Shown here: positions 21,611 to 33,512 of the stretch, one piece after another
How the letters are laid out: each line of letters starts with the position of its first letter
Position numbering within the stretch: the stretch's first letter is position 1
Source: Gnetum montanum
Lineage: Eukaryota > Streptophyta > Gnetopsida > Gnetales > Gnetaceae
NCBI GenBank assembly: GCA_015680685.1
Contig: MNCI01022170.1
Coordinates: 74,144-138,143, forward strand
Direction: 5' to 3'
DNA: 64,000 bases
Translations under genes and position numbers: made by a program
Notes under the pieces: generated by a model
What the model was told of the DNA's origin: nothing
What the model saw: the letters and a program-made list of their open reading frames with translations, nothing else
Database searches by the model: none

Positions 21611-23900
21611 ATGTATCCTTCTTCTTACGAGAGTGTTTCACTGCCTAGGTCTGATACAAGAAACAATTGAAGACATAGTACACATGATAAACCGCTCGTC
21701 CCCCAACAGTTTCATGTAGTATATGTTTATCCTGATGAGTATATACCAAACTTTACCTTTATCCTCCACCAAGATGAACAACTACATTGGCATGATTTAG
21801 AAGGTAACATAGTGTTACCTCCTGATTGCTTAGTCCCAGGCATGCTCCTTTGTGCTTGCACATAAATTAGCATGCAACACTTACAGGTAGAGTACGTTGT
21901 GCATGATCACAACTCGAGAGAGTATTGATCCACGGAGGCACAACATCAAAGGGATCTACAACAGGAGAGACATTCTAAATCCATGAAGGGGAAGTTATCT
22001 CAAAATGTCCCATATGTCATAGGTGAACATGAGGGTGGTGAACCTGCCTCAGGAAGTCTCATACATAATGATATTCCTTCCATTGACTTCAGTCAAGGGA
22101 TGGTGTATCAGAATCTTCACTCAACTATCCATAACTCAAATTCTGGTACTAATGGACACAAAGGGTCTAAAAAAGGAACATGAACACATGACAAAGATGG
22201 ACATTTTGATCATAACCACGATCAAGGCCGCAACCACCGAAGAGAAGAAAGCAAGCACCATCATGGTAATGGTCCTCCTTATTCTTCACCTTCATCATCT
22301 CCTTCATCCTCTCCTTCAGGATCTAGACGTAGTCACAAAGGAAAAAACCTTGAGGATAATGGTAAGCAACATGGGAATCATAGACAAAGCAGTTGAGAAA
22401 GGGAACAAGGGAATTCTAGAGAAACTCATCACGAAAGGAGAGAGAGTAGGGAACAACATAGGCATCATAAACACTATAGACAGTACTACTCACTACCTGA
22501 AGTATGCTAGATATAAATGAGATTTTTAGAATCCCAACAAGGCATCAAAAAGATAGTAGGATCAAAAGATTGGACATGAACAATATCCCACGATTTGAAG
22601 GGGGATACAACATTGATCGTCAAAATCATTTGCAAGCATTTCACAATGCATGTGCCTTGCAAAACATAGAAAATGAGTGGCAAAAACTCAAGTTATTTCC
22701 ATGGACACTGATCAAGGAAGTGGAAAGCTAGTACCGGTCCTTAGAATCGGAGTCCATTCGTCGAAGGAGTACCATGTTAGAACTATTCAATGATAAGTAT
22801 CAAACGTACTCCCGAGTGTCCAACCTATGAAAGCAAATCCAAGGATGGAAACAAGGAGGACATGAACCCTTGGATGCTACCATGGGTAAATATTATGCAC
22901 TATTACATTGTTGCCCAGGCCATGATTACTTGCAAGGGAACAACTACACCATCTTATAGATGGGCTTAGGCATGAAATGCGAAGAACCCTTAGGACTTAT
23001 GCCCAATGAAGGCTATCTAAGCTTAGGGCTCATCAAGTACAAAGATTGTTGGAGAAAGTTGCTAAAGAGGAAGGTGAGTTAAGAAAAAGAGAGTGTGTGG
23101 AAGAATATAATAGAGATTGTTCCTTCCAAAAGAAGGGAGTTAGATTTTGTGAGGATGAAGAAGAGTCATCACTTGAAGAGATGGTGAATAGGAAAACCTT
23201 GCCCATTCAAAAACTTGCATTGGAAGTATCAGAAGAGGTGGACCAAATGTGGGACTCCCTAGATAATAGATTTCAAATAGTTCTCAAAATAGTAGAGGAG
23301 TCTAAAGAGGAAGGTAGTGATTGAGAAAGGAGAAAAAAGAGAAAAGCTGAATATGCACGTAACAAAGGTAAGGGCAAAGTTGCCATCATCAAAGAGGTTG
23401 TGGATTTGAATATAGACAATGATGGTAGATGTGAGATATGCCAATATGACTATCATAAGGGATGTTGTTCTGTAATCTCACATTTACAGAAGTCTAGGGT
23501 GTATGCACTCAACCCACAATTAAATAGAAGGAAAACACCCCGAAGGTTACCTTATCCCCAAGGTAACCCAAGATAGTTCCACCAACCCTTGACGTATTAT
23601 CCAAGTGAAACTCCACCACAACCAAATGATTAGTACCAATAGTGGTAGCACCCACAATCATGGGGAATGTCACCACCACATCAACAGTACCTTTACCAGC
23701 AACCTAACCCGTATGGATACTATGTGTAGTAGCCAATCTCTCCACGTGGCTCTACTAGTCATGTTACTTCCTAGCCTCACTACCAAGCCCATGAGTATTA
23801 TAGAACTCCCTCTCCTAGGGGTGATGTTCCACAAACATACTATCCTTCTCATCCGGCTACATCTCTTCCACCCTTAACTCCATTACCACCTGCTCCAACC
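21611..23900 (+). pseudogene. gag pseudogene of element 3
   Basis: ATG at 21611 (MYPSSYESVSLPRSD). The N-terminal block has YPDEYIPNFTFILHQDEQ and GNIVLPPDC. The core at 22504-23100 has NIPRFEGGYNIDRQNHLQAF and NEWQKLKLFPWTL. A coiled-coil-like charged stretch (LEKVAKEEGELRKRE, 23046) follows. The Cys/His motif at 23431-23469 is altered to CEICQYDYHKGCC. A Pro/Tyr-rich tail follows. Stops in several places, the first near codon 17, prevent translation. Confidence 0.82.
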
Positions 23901-24199
23901 ATGTAGGGTGAGCTCCTTGCCCAGCTGCAGCATCGTAACACTACAAGGGCTGTTAATCCTCATCCTACTGTTGGTTCGGACAACCGTGTAAAGAAGAGAC
24001 CTTTCTTTAGGACCAACAACCCAACCAAGTCCTTGCAGTCACAAGCAGCTAACTCTCTAAAGGCCTCACCATCATTCGAAACTTCGAAACTCCCTTCAAA
24101 CCAAAGGTCACATGCAATGTACATGGTCATGTTGACGCATGCCATTACCAATTGGATTAAGGTTGGCTAGCTTCTTAGGAAATTCTCTGATCCTGGGAA

Positions 24200-26935
24200 T
24201 CCTCTTATATATTTAGAAATTGCTAGGAATGGACCTTGCAAGGATCTTTTGTATTTAGGTTTTGGTGTCAACTTAATCTCTCCAGAAATGTACAAAGCCT
24301 AGAACCTACCTCCACTAAAAAAGAGTAACATTCGTTTAGAGCTGGCTGACTAGTCCATCATTATCCCATTAGGACTAGTGGAGGGCATTATTACCATTGT
24401 TTGTGGATGGTCATATCCAGTCAACTTCCTAGTGATTCAAGTCAACAACTGTAAGGGGGACTTCCCTATCTTAATGGGAAGAGCATGGCTAAGCACAATT
24501 GAAGCACACCTAGGAATACATGATCTTTTCCTAGAGATATCAAAGGAAAATACATTTGAAAAGATCAAGAAGAAGAAAATTCCATGCATCTCATACAGTG
24601 ACATAGGGTGTAATTGTGTGCAAAAGTCCTGGTTCGTACAACGTGTAACATTTCCTACATGCAACTAGTGTGCACAAGTGACTAACATACAAAAATGCTT
24701 GTATGCAACAACCATAAGATAGGAAGGCACCCACTAGCTGATAGCTGACCAAGAGAACAACTCAACTATATGCATGGAACCAATTAAGCATTTGACTTGC
24801 ACTTACATTGATAGCATAGACACATTAGAGCAAGTCCATCACCAACTTCCAAGTCTCGACATTGAAAATATCAATTGGGAAAAGTTGGAAATCCCTAACA
24901 ACTTTAAGCAAGAGCCCTTGAAGTTAAACCCATTACCCACTAGTATAGAGTACACATTTCTCAAAAATGGAAAACTGATAATTATTAATGCTAGGATCGC
25001 TCCTCAACAAAAAGAGAGACTATTGAAAATGGTGAATAAATGGTTGAAAGCCTTCGCTTGGTCATATGCACGTACCTTTTGAATGGACCAGAAAATGTGA
25101 GTTACCTTTTCAAACTATAAAACAGAAGCTTGTAGAAACACCTATTCTACAAGCTCCTAACTAGTCCAAATCATTTCATATAATGACTGATGCATCCAAG
25201 TTTGCTTTAGGAGCCATACTTACATAGTTAGATGACTAGAAATGACTCTATTACATCCACTATGTGAGTCGAAGTATTGTTGGTGCATAACTTAACTACA
25301 CCACAATAGAAAAGGAGTTAATGGCTGTGGTGTTTACACTAGATAAGCTTAGACACTATGTATTAGGCTATAAGGTATTTGTACACACAGAACATAGTGC
25401 AATTCAGTTCTTGCTGAATAAACCAATGGTGAGCCCTCACATCATATGATGGCTTGTAATCTTACAAGAGTTCGATCTTATGATGATAGATCATAAAGGC
25501 ATCAAGAACGGTGTTGTTGATCATTTATCTCGATTAATATGGGACAAGAAAGAGGATAAATATTTGCTTTCTGATTACTTTCCTAATGAATTCCTCTTTT
25601 CAGGTGTAGTAAATAATCAATTAACCATAGAAATAAATTGGTATAGTAGCATTCTTACCTATCTCCTTACACAAGAAACACCACAAGAGTTAGATGCTAA
25701 AAAGAAACAACAATTTCTTCATTGAGCCAAATATTTCATGGAAATCAATGGACACCTTTATAAGGTATGTCCCGATGGCTTGGTCCGATGGTGTGTTCTC
25801 GATGTAGATCAATTACGAGTTCTCCAAGACACTCATGAGGGTCCTTATGGGGGTCATTATGTAGAGAGATAAATAGCCATTAAAATCCTGCTTGCAAGAT
25901 ATTATTGGCCTACATTATTCCGAAATGCTCATCATTTTGTCCAATCTTGTGAGTGCTACCAACATGATGGGGGAATAACTGCTAGAATTGAGGGTCCACA
26001 ACAATGGATTCAACCTTTAGAATCCTTTAATATATGGGAAATTGATTTTATGGGGCCTATTACACCAATGTCCAATGGAAAAGCCTACATTGTTGTTGTT
26101 GTTGACTATTTCATAAAATGGGTAGAAGCAACCACTGTTATGGACTGCACATCATGTACCGCTACACGATTTGTTCAACAAAAAATCATAAATAGGTTTG
26201 GCGTGCCTCATGCACTTATTTCGAATAATGGTACACATTTTACAGGTGCGACTTTTCGAAAGTTGATGCAACGCTTAGGAGTGGAAAACAAGCTAACTAC
26301 ACCATATCACCCTCAAGCGAATGGTCAAGCCGACGTCACCAATAGGGAGATTATGAAAATATTAACATGCACTGTTAGCAAGTATAGGCGAGATTGGAGC
26401 ACCAAAGTGAACGATGCTCTTTAGGCATATGACTCCACATGGAAACTCCCTATATGCTACTCTCCCTACAAGTTAATGTACGGTAAACTTCCAATGCTTC
26501 CTATTCAAGCAGAGCTCTGTACAGTATCCACGGCATGTGACCTCAACCTTGACCTTAATCTAACACAAAAATAATGGTTAATGAACCTTAACCTACTAGA
26601 TGAGAACTGATTAGTCGCCCTGTCATCTAATGAATTGCACAAGGTCTTTAATAAACAACGTCATGACCTGAAAATTAGAAAAGTTAAATACCAACCGGGA
26701 GATAAGGTTCTTTATTGGAACCCCACACATGTGCCACAACACACTAAATTTCAAACGCTGTGGGAAGAACATTATATTATTCATGCAACTTTTTCTTCAG
26801 AGGCCATGATGATTTACAAACCTGAGAGCCTAGATAAGAAATTTTTGATCAACATCTAACAAACCAAACCTTTTCATGAGCCTAGAATAGTCAATACCAA
26901 TACTACCTCTATTGGTGGATAACTTTGCTTATTAT
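24200..26935 (+). pseudogene. pol pseudogene of element 3 (protease, RNase H, integrase; RT deleted)
   Basis: The protease region has FPILMGRAWLS, but its active-site triad reads YLG instead of DSG. At about 25080 AWSYAR is joined directly to FEWTRKCELPFQ, which in element 2 lies about 900 bp further on, so the whole RT is gone. RNase H: TDASKFALGA, HTEHSAI, VDHLSRL. Integrase: WEIDFMGPITP, then SNNGTHF, where the second catalytic Asp is Asn, then GQADVTNRE, so Asp-Asn-Glu. A C-terminal block (YQPGDKVLYWNP) ends at 26859. The copy could not supply pol. Confidence 0.88.
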
Positions 26936-28879
26936 TTCGGATCTCCTCCTTCCAACTTAATCGTGGGGGAGATGGCCACCAATGCTAATCATTCTAAGCC
27001 CTTAGCCCTTTTTGTATTTTGTTTTTACACATTTTTGTTTTACACATCTTTTCAATTTTACTTATTTTTGTTTTACATCATTGTTCACATTTTTACTATT
27101 TCTTTGTTTGATTTACTTTCATTCATCATATAATAAGTGCTCATGATGGTGGGGTTGGACTATAATAATGTTGATTGTTCATGTTGGGTTTTTGCCTTTG
27201 ATTTTCAATGTTGATACTAAGATATGGCTCTTTTGATAAAATAGGCAATGAATCTACATCATCCATTCCTCCATTCAACTCTATGGTCTCCCTTTTCTTG
27301 GAAATTTGCTATCCCTTTTTCTAAATAAACTTATTAATGAATTGGTGACTTGGTATTCTTCAAACCAAGGAAGGACTCAATGGTTGAAAAGGGTGTGACT
27401 TCAAGGGGATTTGATGCACTTGTGTCTGCTATTCTCTTACGTACTTGGATGCTTTTCATGAGTCTTCTGCCATTCCACTATTGATCAAATATCAGGAAGT
27501 TGAATGAATCTAAATAAGTCTTTGCATGGTGTGGTTCTCACGCAAAAAAAAAACTAGTGAGAATTCAAAGCACACCCCTTAGACATAATAACAAAACATG
27601 GGCTGCAAACCCTAGTTATGGCACTAGAAAGACATGTTACCCATGCCTAAAGGTTCCCTCTAACTAAGGCCCTTTCATGCTTTCTGCTTCCCTATCTTTC
27701 TCTCCTTGGAATGGTGGTGGCTTGATGGACTCATTCTTGTTGCTTCAAGAGGACGGGTTGGTCAAATGTGTTGATGCAAGGTCACTGAATGTGGTTTTTT
27801 TGAATCCGGATTTGGAATGAATTCTATTTAGTCACCGTAACCATATAATACACAAGGGACTCTACACAACCTTGCTCTTGGGATTTCATTCCATTTTCTC
27901 CTCTCCTTCCATATTTCTTCCCATATTCCGCCTCATTGCTGGTTCTATGATTAATCTATATCTTGGTTGAGGCATTATTCATCTTTGGTAAATTCTTGTG
28001 GGTAAGTTCTTAACCATTTTTTCCATATGTCATTCTGAGAGCCTATGGACTCTTTGGTTTGCAGGTCTGTTAGGGCATAAAAGGCATGGGACTGCTTTGG
28101 GGAGGACCCAATGACATTCCTTTTTGGTGCAATTGTTAAGTTCTTTTCCTTAAACATTCCTTGCAATCAACCATTTCTTGTTTCATCCCCATCCATGACA
28201 TTCATTTTATTAGCTTTGCCATTGTTATTTCCCTCGTCTTTATTGTTCCTTCAATTTTTTCACCCTATCGATACTGGAGGTTCGCTCTTAGTCGTGGGGG
28301 TCCTATCACAAATTTTTCCATTCAATTACCTATCTCACCCCTACACCTTGGGTAGTTATCAGTTAAAAACCTCTAACCCAGTATCTGCCACACCCACAAC
28401 CTAGCCAATGCACTTATATTGAGGCAAGGCATCAACTGCATTATGACTTATCTATCCTTGCTAATTCGTGACTGTGTTGTGTGTGCAAATGGCGATTACA
28501 CGAACAATAGCCTGGGATAGGACGAAGCACTCGGGATGGACTGGAGCTGGAGCATTTACACAAGGAACAAGTTTGGTCATGGGGCTATGGATGAACAATG
28601 GAGTGCACATTTCTGACATTAGCAGTAATGCGCCTCATTTTCTTTTCTCTCTCTCTTTCTCTTCAAGCTGTCGAATGAAGGTTTGGATGTCATCTATGTA
28701 CAGTGTTCACCATAATGGGCATGAACACCAATGTTGTAATATGTTTGTCGATCTGTTTACTGGGCACTTTGAGTCTATCATTCCCTATCGCTATCAATTC
28801 TCATTTAGTCAGTAATCCCATACCTTCCCAATATTTTATAAGGAACTCGAGGACGAGTTTTCATTCAGTCATGGGGGTA
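26936..28879 (+). other. Non-coding 3' region and polypurine tract of element 3
   Basis: It is homologous to the 3' regions of elements 2, 4 and 5. Short TTTTTGTTTTACAC units occur near 27025-27085. PPT-like GTGGGGG/CATGGGGG motifs occur at about 26962, 28288 and 28868-28879. The last directly abuts the LTR and is the presumed plus-strand primer. No envelope-like ORF is seen. Confidence 0.65.
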
Positions 28880-29697
28880 TGGTGAGCTGCGATATCAAGT
28901 ACATGATATCGAAGCCTTCCAAGTGATATCGGACATCCAATATCGAGGCCTGTCTTATCGCCTATAAATAAGAGGCGGGCGCTTTTGGTTTGGCAATAGT
29001 TAGTTAAGTAGTCTTAGTTCCTTACCCAAACTCTTGCAGTTTTTCTTCCTCATAGTTAGAATTATTTCTGAGTGCCCGTAGTAGGAGTCATAAAGTGAAC
29101 AGATCCTAATTTGAGCATTGTGTACCTGAGCACACCTTGTGGTCAGAAATAAAGATGAACTTTGTGATAAACCTTGCAGCATTCAGAATAGCTTATTTAA
29201 TGTTATTTACAGTTATGTAATGTTTTCCTTAGTTAATTAATGTTCTCTCTCTCACCTTGTTAACTCTCCCAAGTAAGCACACTTAATACAACCACTTCGA
29301 GCATGCATGGAACACTTGGTAACCCAGTAATGATTAGCGTTTGGTAATCCCAGTAGTGTCACACTAGTTCAGGATGTGTATGGCAAGTGGGAATGGATGC
29401 TAGTGTTAAGACTAGTTAGAGCATGGTAGATTAGTAATTTGAATTAGTTACTTCATTAGTTCACTTCTCCATTTGTAGCACCAAGACATAAACATAAAAA
29501 ATATATAAAAATCATATACCTCAAGTTTACTTAACCATACAATCGTGCTATACAAGTAAGTTTGGGAAGACAACGATTGACTAACCCGTCCAGGTTCTAT
29601 AAAGGTGCATAAGCACTGAGTCCTTGGAATTCGATTGGATCATATGTGTACGCTCATATTCATATAGTTGAGCGTAGGGATACCTCGCTGCTCATTA
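28880..29697 (+). repeat. 3' LTR of element 3
   Basis: It is the same length (818 bp) as the 5' LTR. It begins TGGTGAGCTGCGATATC and ends CTGCTCATTA, with TG...CA decayed to TG...TA. The TATA box is at 28963-28970. It is followed by ATCTT, the right half of the target duplication. Confidence 0.88.
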
Positions 29698-29822
29698 ATC
29701 TTTTAGTTAACTTTGATAATTCTTCCACTTTGCAAACCCTATACAACCTTTCTATTCTAATTTTAGTAGTTAAAATGTCATATCATGTATGGCTTGTCTC
29801 ACAAGTCTAGATATTAGATATC

Positions 29823-31616
29823 TGTTGATGCCAACATTGCCCATGCTAGGCATGGAGCCATGATCAACAAATCTAATCCCCTAGCACTAAGCACAAAGAA
29901 AGTTAGTTTGTACAAACACATCTTGGGGCCCAATTCATAATGGCAAGCTTGTGGTGGCGGTTATGCTGCCATGCCATGATGGCATGGACATAACAGTTGG
30001 AAAGGTAGTGTAACTGACAATGGTGATGCTGGGAGTTATGTGCATTATAGGAGTTACGTTGGTGGTAATTGACAGTGGTGGAGAATGTGGTGGGAGTTAT
30101 GTCTGGGTGGTGCTGAGAGTTATGTGTAGTGGTGGCATAACTGACAATATGGTGATCCTGGGCATTATGAAAGTTGCATAGTGGCTCTGATGGTGGATGT
30201 AATTGACACAAGATGTGGACATTTAAACACCAAGACAAGTGGTTATAAAAGGGAAGGAGTGGACATTGTGGAGGAGGAAGGGGCATGGCCTCCTTTCTCT
30301 TTGGTGCAACAACATGGTGCTAGACAGCGGGTATCACCTACAACCTTCCTTCTCTCTCTCTCTCTCTCTCTCTTGCAACAGGGTGCATTGTAGACAGTTG
30401 CAAGGTGAAGTAGGGGACTCTCAGCATCAATAGAAGTGCTAAGAAATAGGTAGTAGGTAGATCATCTATTAAAGACTCCCCTTTTCTGTGGGCAGCGCAT
30501 GATAGTTGACTCACATAGTAGCATAGTGCAACAGCACAGTAGTAATGTGCACAACAAAACGTAGTGGTTGCTCTCCTAGTGCAACATGTGACTGTGAGGA
30601 CAGTAATAGCGTTACACATAAGCAATCAATGGCAGTGATAGATGCATAGATAGTGGTGCTGGGCGCATGGGGTTTTGTTTTCCCTTGCTCACAATAGGCC
30701 ATACTTGCAACAGCAGAGGCTACAAGGGTTAGCCAAAAAACCAAAATGCAATGGTTTCTTTCTTTTTTTCTTTCTTTCTTTCTTTTTGGCAGCCACAAGC
30801 ATTAGTAGAAGGGGCAACACAAGGTTCCTGTGACCGTGAGCAGTTGTAGTCGGGAAATAGACGATGACACATGTTGCAGGAAATGCACAGGCTTGACGTC
30901 AAAGTAGAAGGTGCGATGTCAAGTGGGTAATACATTTGTGACAGGGTTCTCTAGTTCTATTTTATTCTTTCTTTGGCAGACATGAGGTGGCACACAACAA
31001 CAAACCTTTGATGGCATAGTCTCCCCTTCTTCTCCCGTTCATAGAAGCTTTCTCTCCCTTCCTCTCTTAGTCATGTAACAATGATAATGAGCAGCAGAGA
31101 TAGATTTCTCCCTCTCTTACTGGTGATGGTGAAGCGTGGATGGTGCCGACAACAAGTAGCCTCCTCTTTTCCCCAACACATGGTCACAGTTAGCAACTGC
31201 AGTGGGCAGTCTCTCTCTCCTCCTCCACTCTCTCTCTCCCACTACACAGCACAACAAGAGCACATGGTAGTGCAGAGCAGACAATAGCAACATCGCTCTC
31301 TCTCTTTCTCTTCAACCAACAGTTGCAATTTTCCTACCAGATAGTGGATACTCTTAACAATAATGGATCGGCAACACCAATGAGACCAGGGAAAATTTAT
31401 TGTTAGTTACTTATTGTATTCTTGAATTCAAGACAATCATTCAATTTAAATTTCTGATTTTTCAGTTGTCTTTATTTTTTATAACATCACATAGCCCTCT
31501 TCATCTGAGACTATTGTTGGGTTTCTATACCCATACGGGAGGTGCCCTAGGCAATAGTCTTCTCAAACAAGTTTTTCCCCAATTGTTAGTTTGATCAAAA
31601 GTTATGCATTAGTACA
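29823..31616 (+). repeat. 5' LTR of the non-autonomous element (about 1.79 kb)
   Basis: It contains a TATA box (TATAAAAGGG, about 30243), a (TC)n tract at about 30351-30372, a (TTTC)n tract at about 30752-30787, and the end block GTTTTTCCCCAATTG near 31571. It is longer than the 3' LTR and diverges from it strongly in the middle. Confidence 0.8.
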
Positions 31617-32005
31617 TTTTTGGCGCTAGAATGAGAGACTTTTTTCAAGCCTTTGTTTTTCCATTTTCTGAAATATTAATTTTTCTTGTTCCTTATCCTA
31701 TTTTGTTCCTATTTCAAAACTATTATTTCCCCTGAATTTTATTTTCTTGTACTCCCTATTGAAAACCCCTATCTCCAAACCCTTTATTTTCTACTCTCTT
31801 TTTTTTTTTGAAAAATTGATGCTTCTCGTTTTCTGAATATTTTCATTGTCATTACCAGAATCCTAAACCTTCTTTTCCTAGTTTTGATTTTGGTGATCCT
31901 AACCTGTGTCTTGACTTTGTTCTGTGTCTTCTGTGTCTCCTTTTAGATTTCTATGGTTGTGTTTTTCCTTACACTTGCATACAATTCTAGTTTGGGGGCT
32001 AAGTG

Positions 32006-33512
32006 TTGATGCCAACATCGCCCGTGCTAGACATGGGGCCATGATCAACAAGTCTAAGCCCCTGGCACTGAGAACAAATAAAGTTAATTTGTACAAGCAT
32101 GTCTTGGGGCCCAATTCATAATGGCGAGCTTGTGATAGTAATTATGTTGTCATGCCATGATAGCATGGACGTAACAGCTGCAAAGGCAATGTGACCAACA
32201 ATGGTGGTGTTGAGAGTTGCGTGCATTACAGGAGTTACGTTGGTGGTAACTGACAGTGGTGGAGATCATGGTGAGAGTTATATCCAAATGATACTTGAAG
32301 TTATGTGTGGTAGTGGCATAACCAATGATGTGGCAGTCCTAGGTGTTACTAAAGTTGCGTAATGGCCCAGGTGGTGGGCATAACCGACGTAAGACATGGG
32401 CATTTAAACACCCAGACAAGTAGCTATAAAAGGGGAGGAGCAGATGTTGTGTAGGAGGAAGAGGTGTGGCCTCCTTTCTCTCTAGCACGGCAATGTGGTG
32501 CTAGACGATGGGCAACACTACAACCTCCCCTCTCTCTCTCTCTTTTGCGGCAGGGCACACTGCAAACAGTTGCGGGGGGAAAAGCAAGGGACTCTCAGCA
32601 CTAGTGGGGGGGCTGAGCAACAAAAAGTAGGCAGATCATCTATCGAGGACTCCCCTCTCTAGAGGAAACTAGCATACAATGATTTCTCTTTCTTTGGCAT
32701 ATCATCATCAGCCAACCTCTCCCCTCTCTGGCAAGGTGCGTGATGGTGGCAATTGCAACAACAATGGCAACGACATGGTGGCATATGGCAAGCAACACCT
32801 ACAACCTTCTCTCTCTCTTACTAGGGCCAACCTCTCTCTTGCATTGGGGGCTAGCCTCTCTCTCACTAGGGCAAACCTCTCTCCTATCGAGGCCAGCCTC
32901 TCTCTCACATTGGGGGCCAGCTTCTCTCTCATTGGAGGCTAGCTTCTCTCTCATTAGGGCTAGCCTCTCTCTCACGTTGGAGGCTAGCCTCTCTCTCATC
33001 AAGGGCCAACCTCTCCTCTCTTTGGCGACGTGCATGGCAAACAGAACAATGTGTGTGTGTCAAGAAACAAAGGCTATGAACGACATTGTTGCCCCATGCA
33101 AACTACAGTGAGTAGTCTCTCTTTCCTCCTCCACTCCCTCTCTCTCCACTACATGGCATGACACGAGCATGTGGTAGTGTGGAGCAAACAGCAACGGCAT
33201 CCCTCTCTCTCTCCCTCTTCAGGTGACAGTCATAGTTTTCCTACCCAGTAGTGGGTACTTCCAGCAATGACGAATCAACTGCACCAGAAAAAATTTATTT
33301 TTGGTTACTTATTGTATTCTTGAATTCAAAACAATCATTTAATTTAAATTTTTGATTTTTCAATTTAGTTTACTTTTTAAAACGTCACATAGCCCTCTCC
33401 AATAGAGACTATTCTTGGGTTTCCATACCCATACGGGAGGCACCCCATGCAATAGTTTCCTCAAACAAGTTTTTCCCCAAGTGTTGGTGCGACCAAAATT
33501 TATGCATCAATA
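32006..33512 (+). repeat. 3' LTR of the non-autonomous element (about 1.51 kb)
   Basis: It starts TGTTGATGCCAACATCGCC directly after the PPT-like GGGGGCTAAG. It has TATAAAAGGG near 32425 and ends GCATCAATA, just before ATATC. The expected CA end has decayed. It carries a minisatellite (32808-33020) not matched in the 5' LTR. Confidence 0.8.
32808..33020. repeat. Minisatellite in the 3' LTR (about 24-30-bp unit)
   Basis: At least eight imperfect units follow the pattern AGCCTCTCTCTCAYNTTGGRGGC. Both strands give low-complexity open frames (SLSLTLGAS-type repeats), which are a by-product of the repeat and not genes. Confidence 0.75.

Larger units (their letters stand above)
20655..29697 (+). 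mobile_element. Element 3: Ty3/gypsy retrotransposon with both LTRs
   Basis: The 5' LTR (20655-21472) and 3' LTR (28880-29697) are both 818 bp. Flanking 5-mers are ATCCT (20650-20654) and ATCTT (29698-29702), a target duplication with one transition. Internal order: primer site, gag, protease, a deletion of RT, RNase H, integrase, a non-coding 3' region and the polypurine tract CAGTCATGGGGGTA. The two LTRs differ by many, mainly transitional, changes, so the insertion is old. It inserted just downstream of the oxidase pseudogene. Confidence 0.9.
29823..33512 (+). mobile_element. Non-autonomous LTR element with very long LTRs and about 390-bp interior
   Basis: The two direct repeats start TGTTGATGCCAACAT (29823 and 32006). 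They share ACATGGGGCCATGATCAACA-like and TTGGGGCCCAATTCATAATGG-like blocks, a TATAAAAGGG box and a common end near GTTTTTCCCCAA. ATATC flanks both sides (29818-29822 and 33513-33517). Between the LTRs only 31617-32005 remains. It starts with a TGGCGCTAGA primer-site candidate (31620) and ends in a PPT-like TAGTTTGGGGGCTAAG. No gag or pol is present, so it needs enzymes from another element. The superfamily cannot be set. Confidence 0.85.

Noticed and set aside
29698-29822. Continuation of the LINE interrupted at 10703
   Set aside because: The text after element 3 does not continue the RT motifs and better fits the 3' flank of the oxidase relic, because element 3's target duplication joins 20654 to 29698.
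32679-33111. Open frames on both strands with SLSLTLGAS- or REREAGP-like repeats
   Set aside because: Low-complexity translation of the CTCTCTCTC minisatellite on both strands, inside an LTR.
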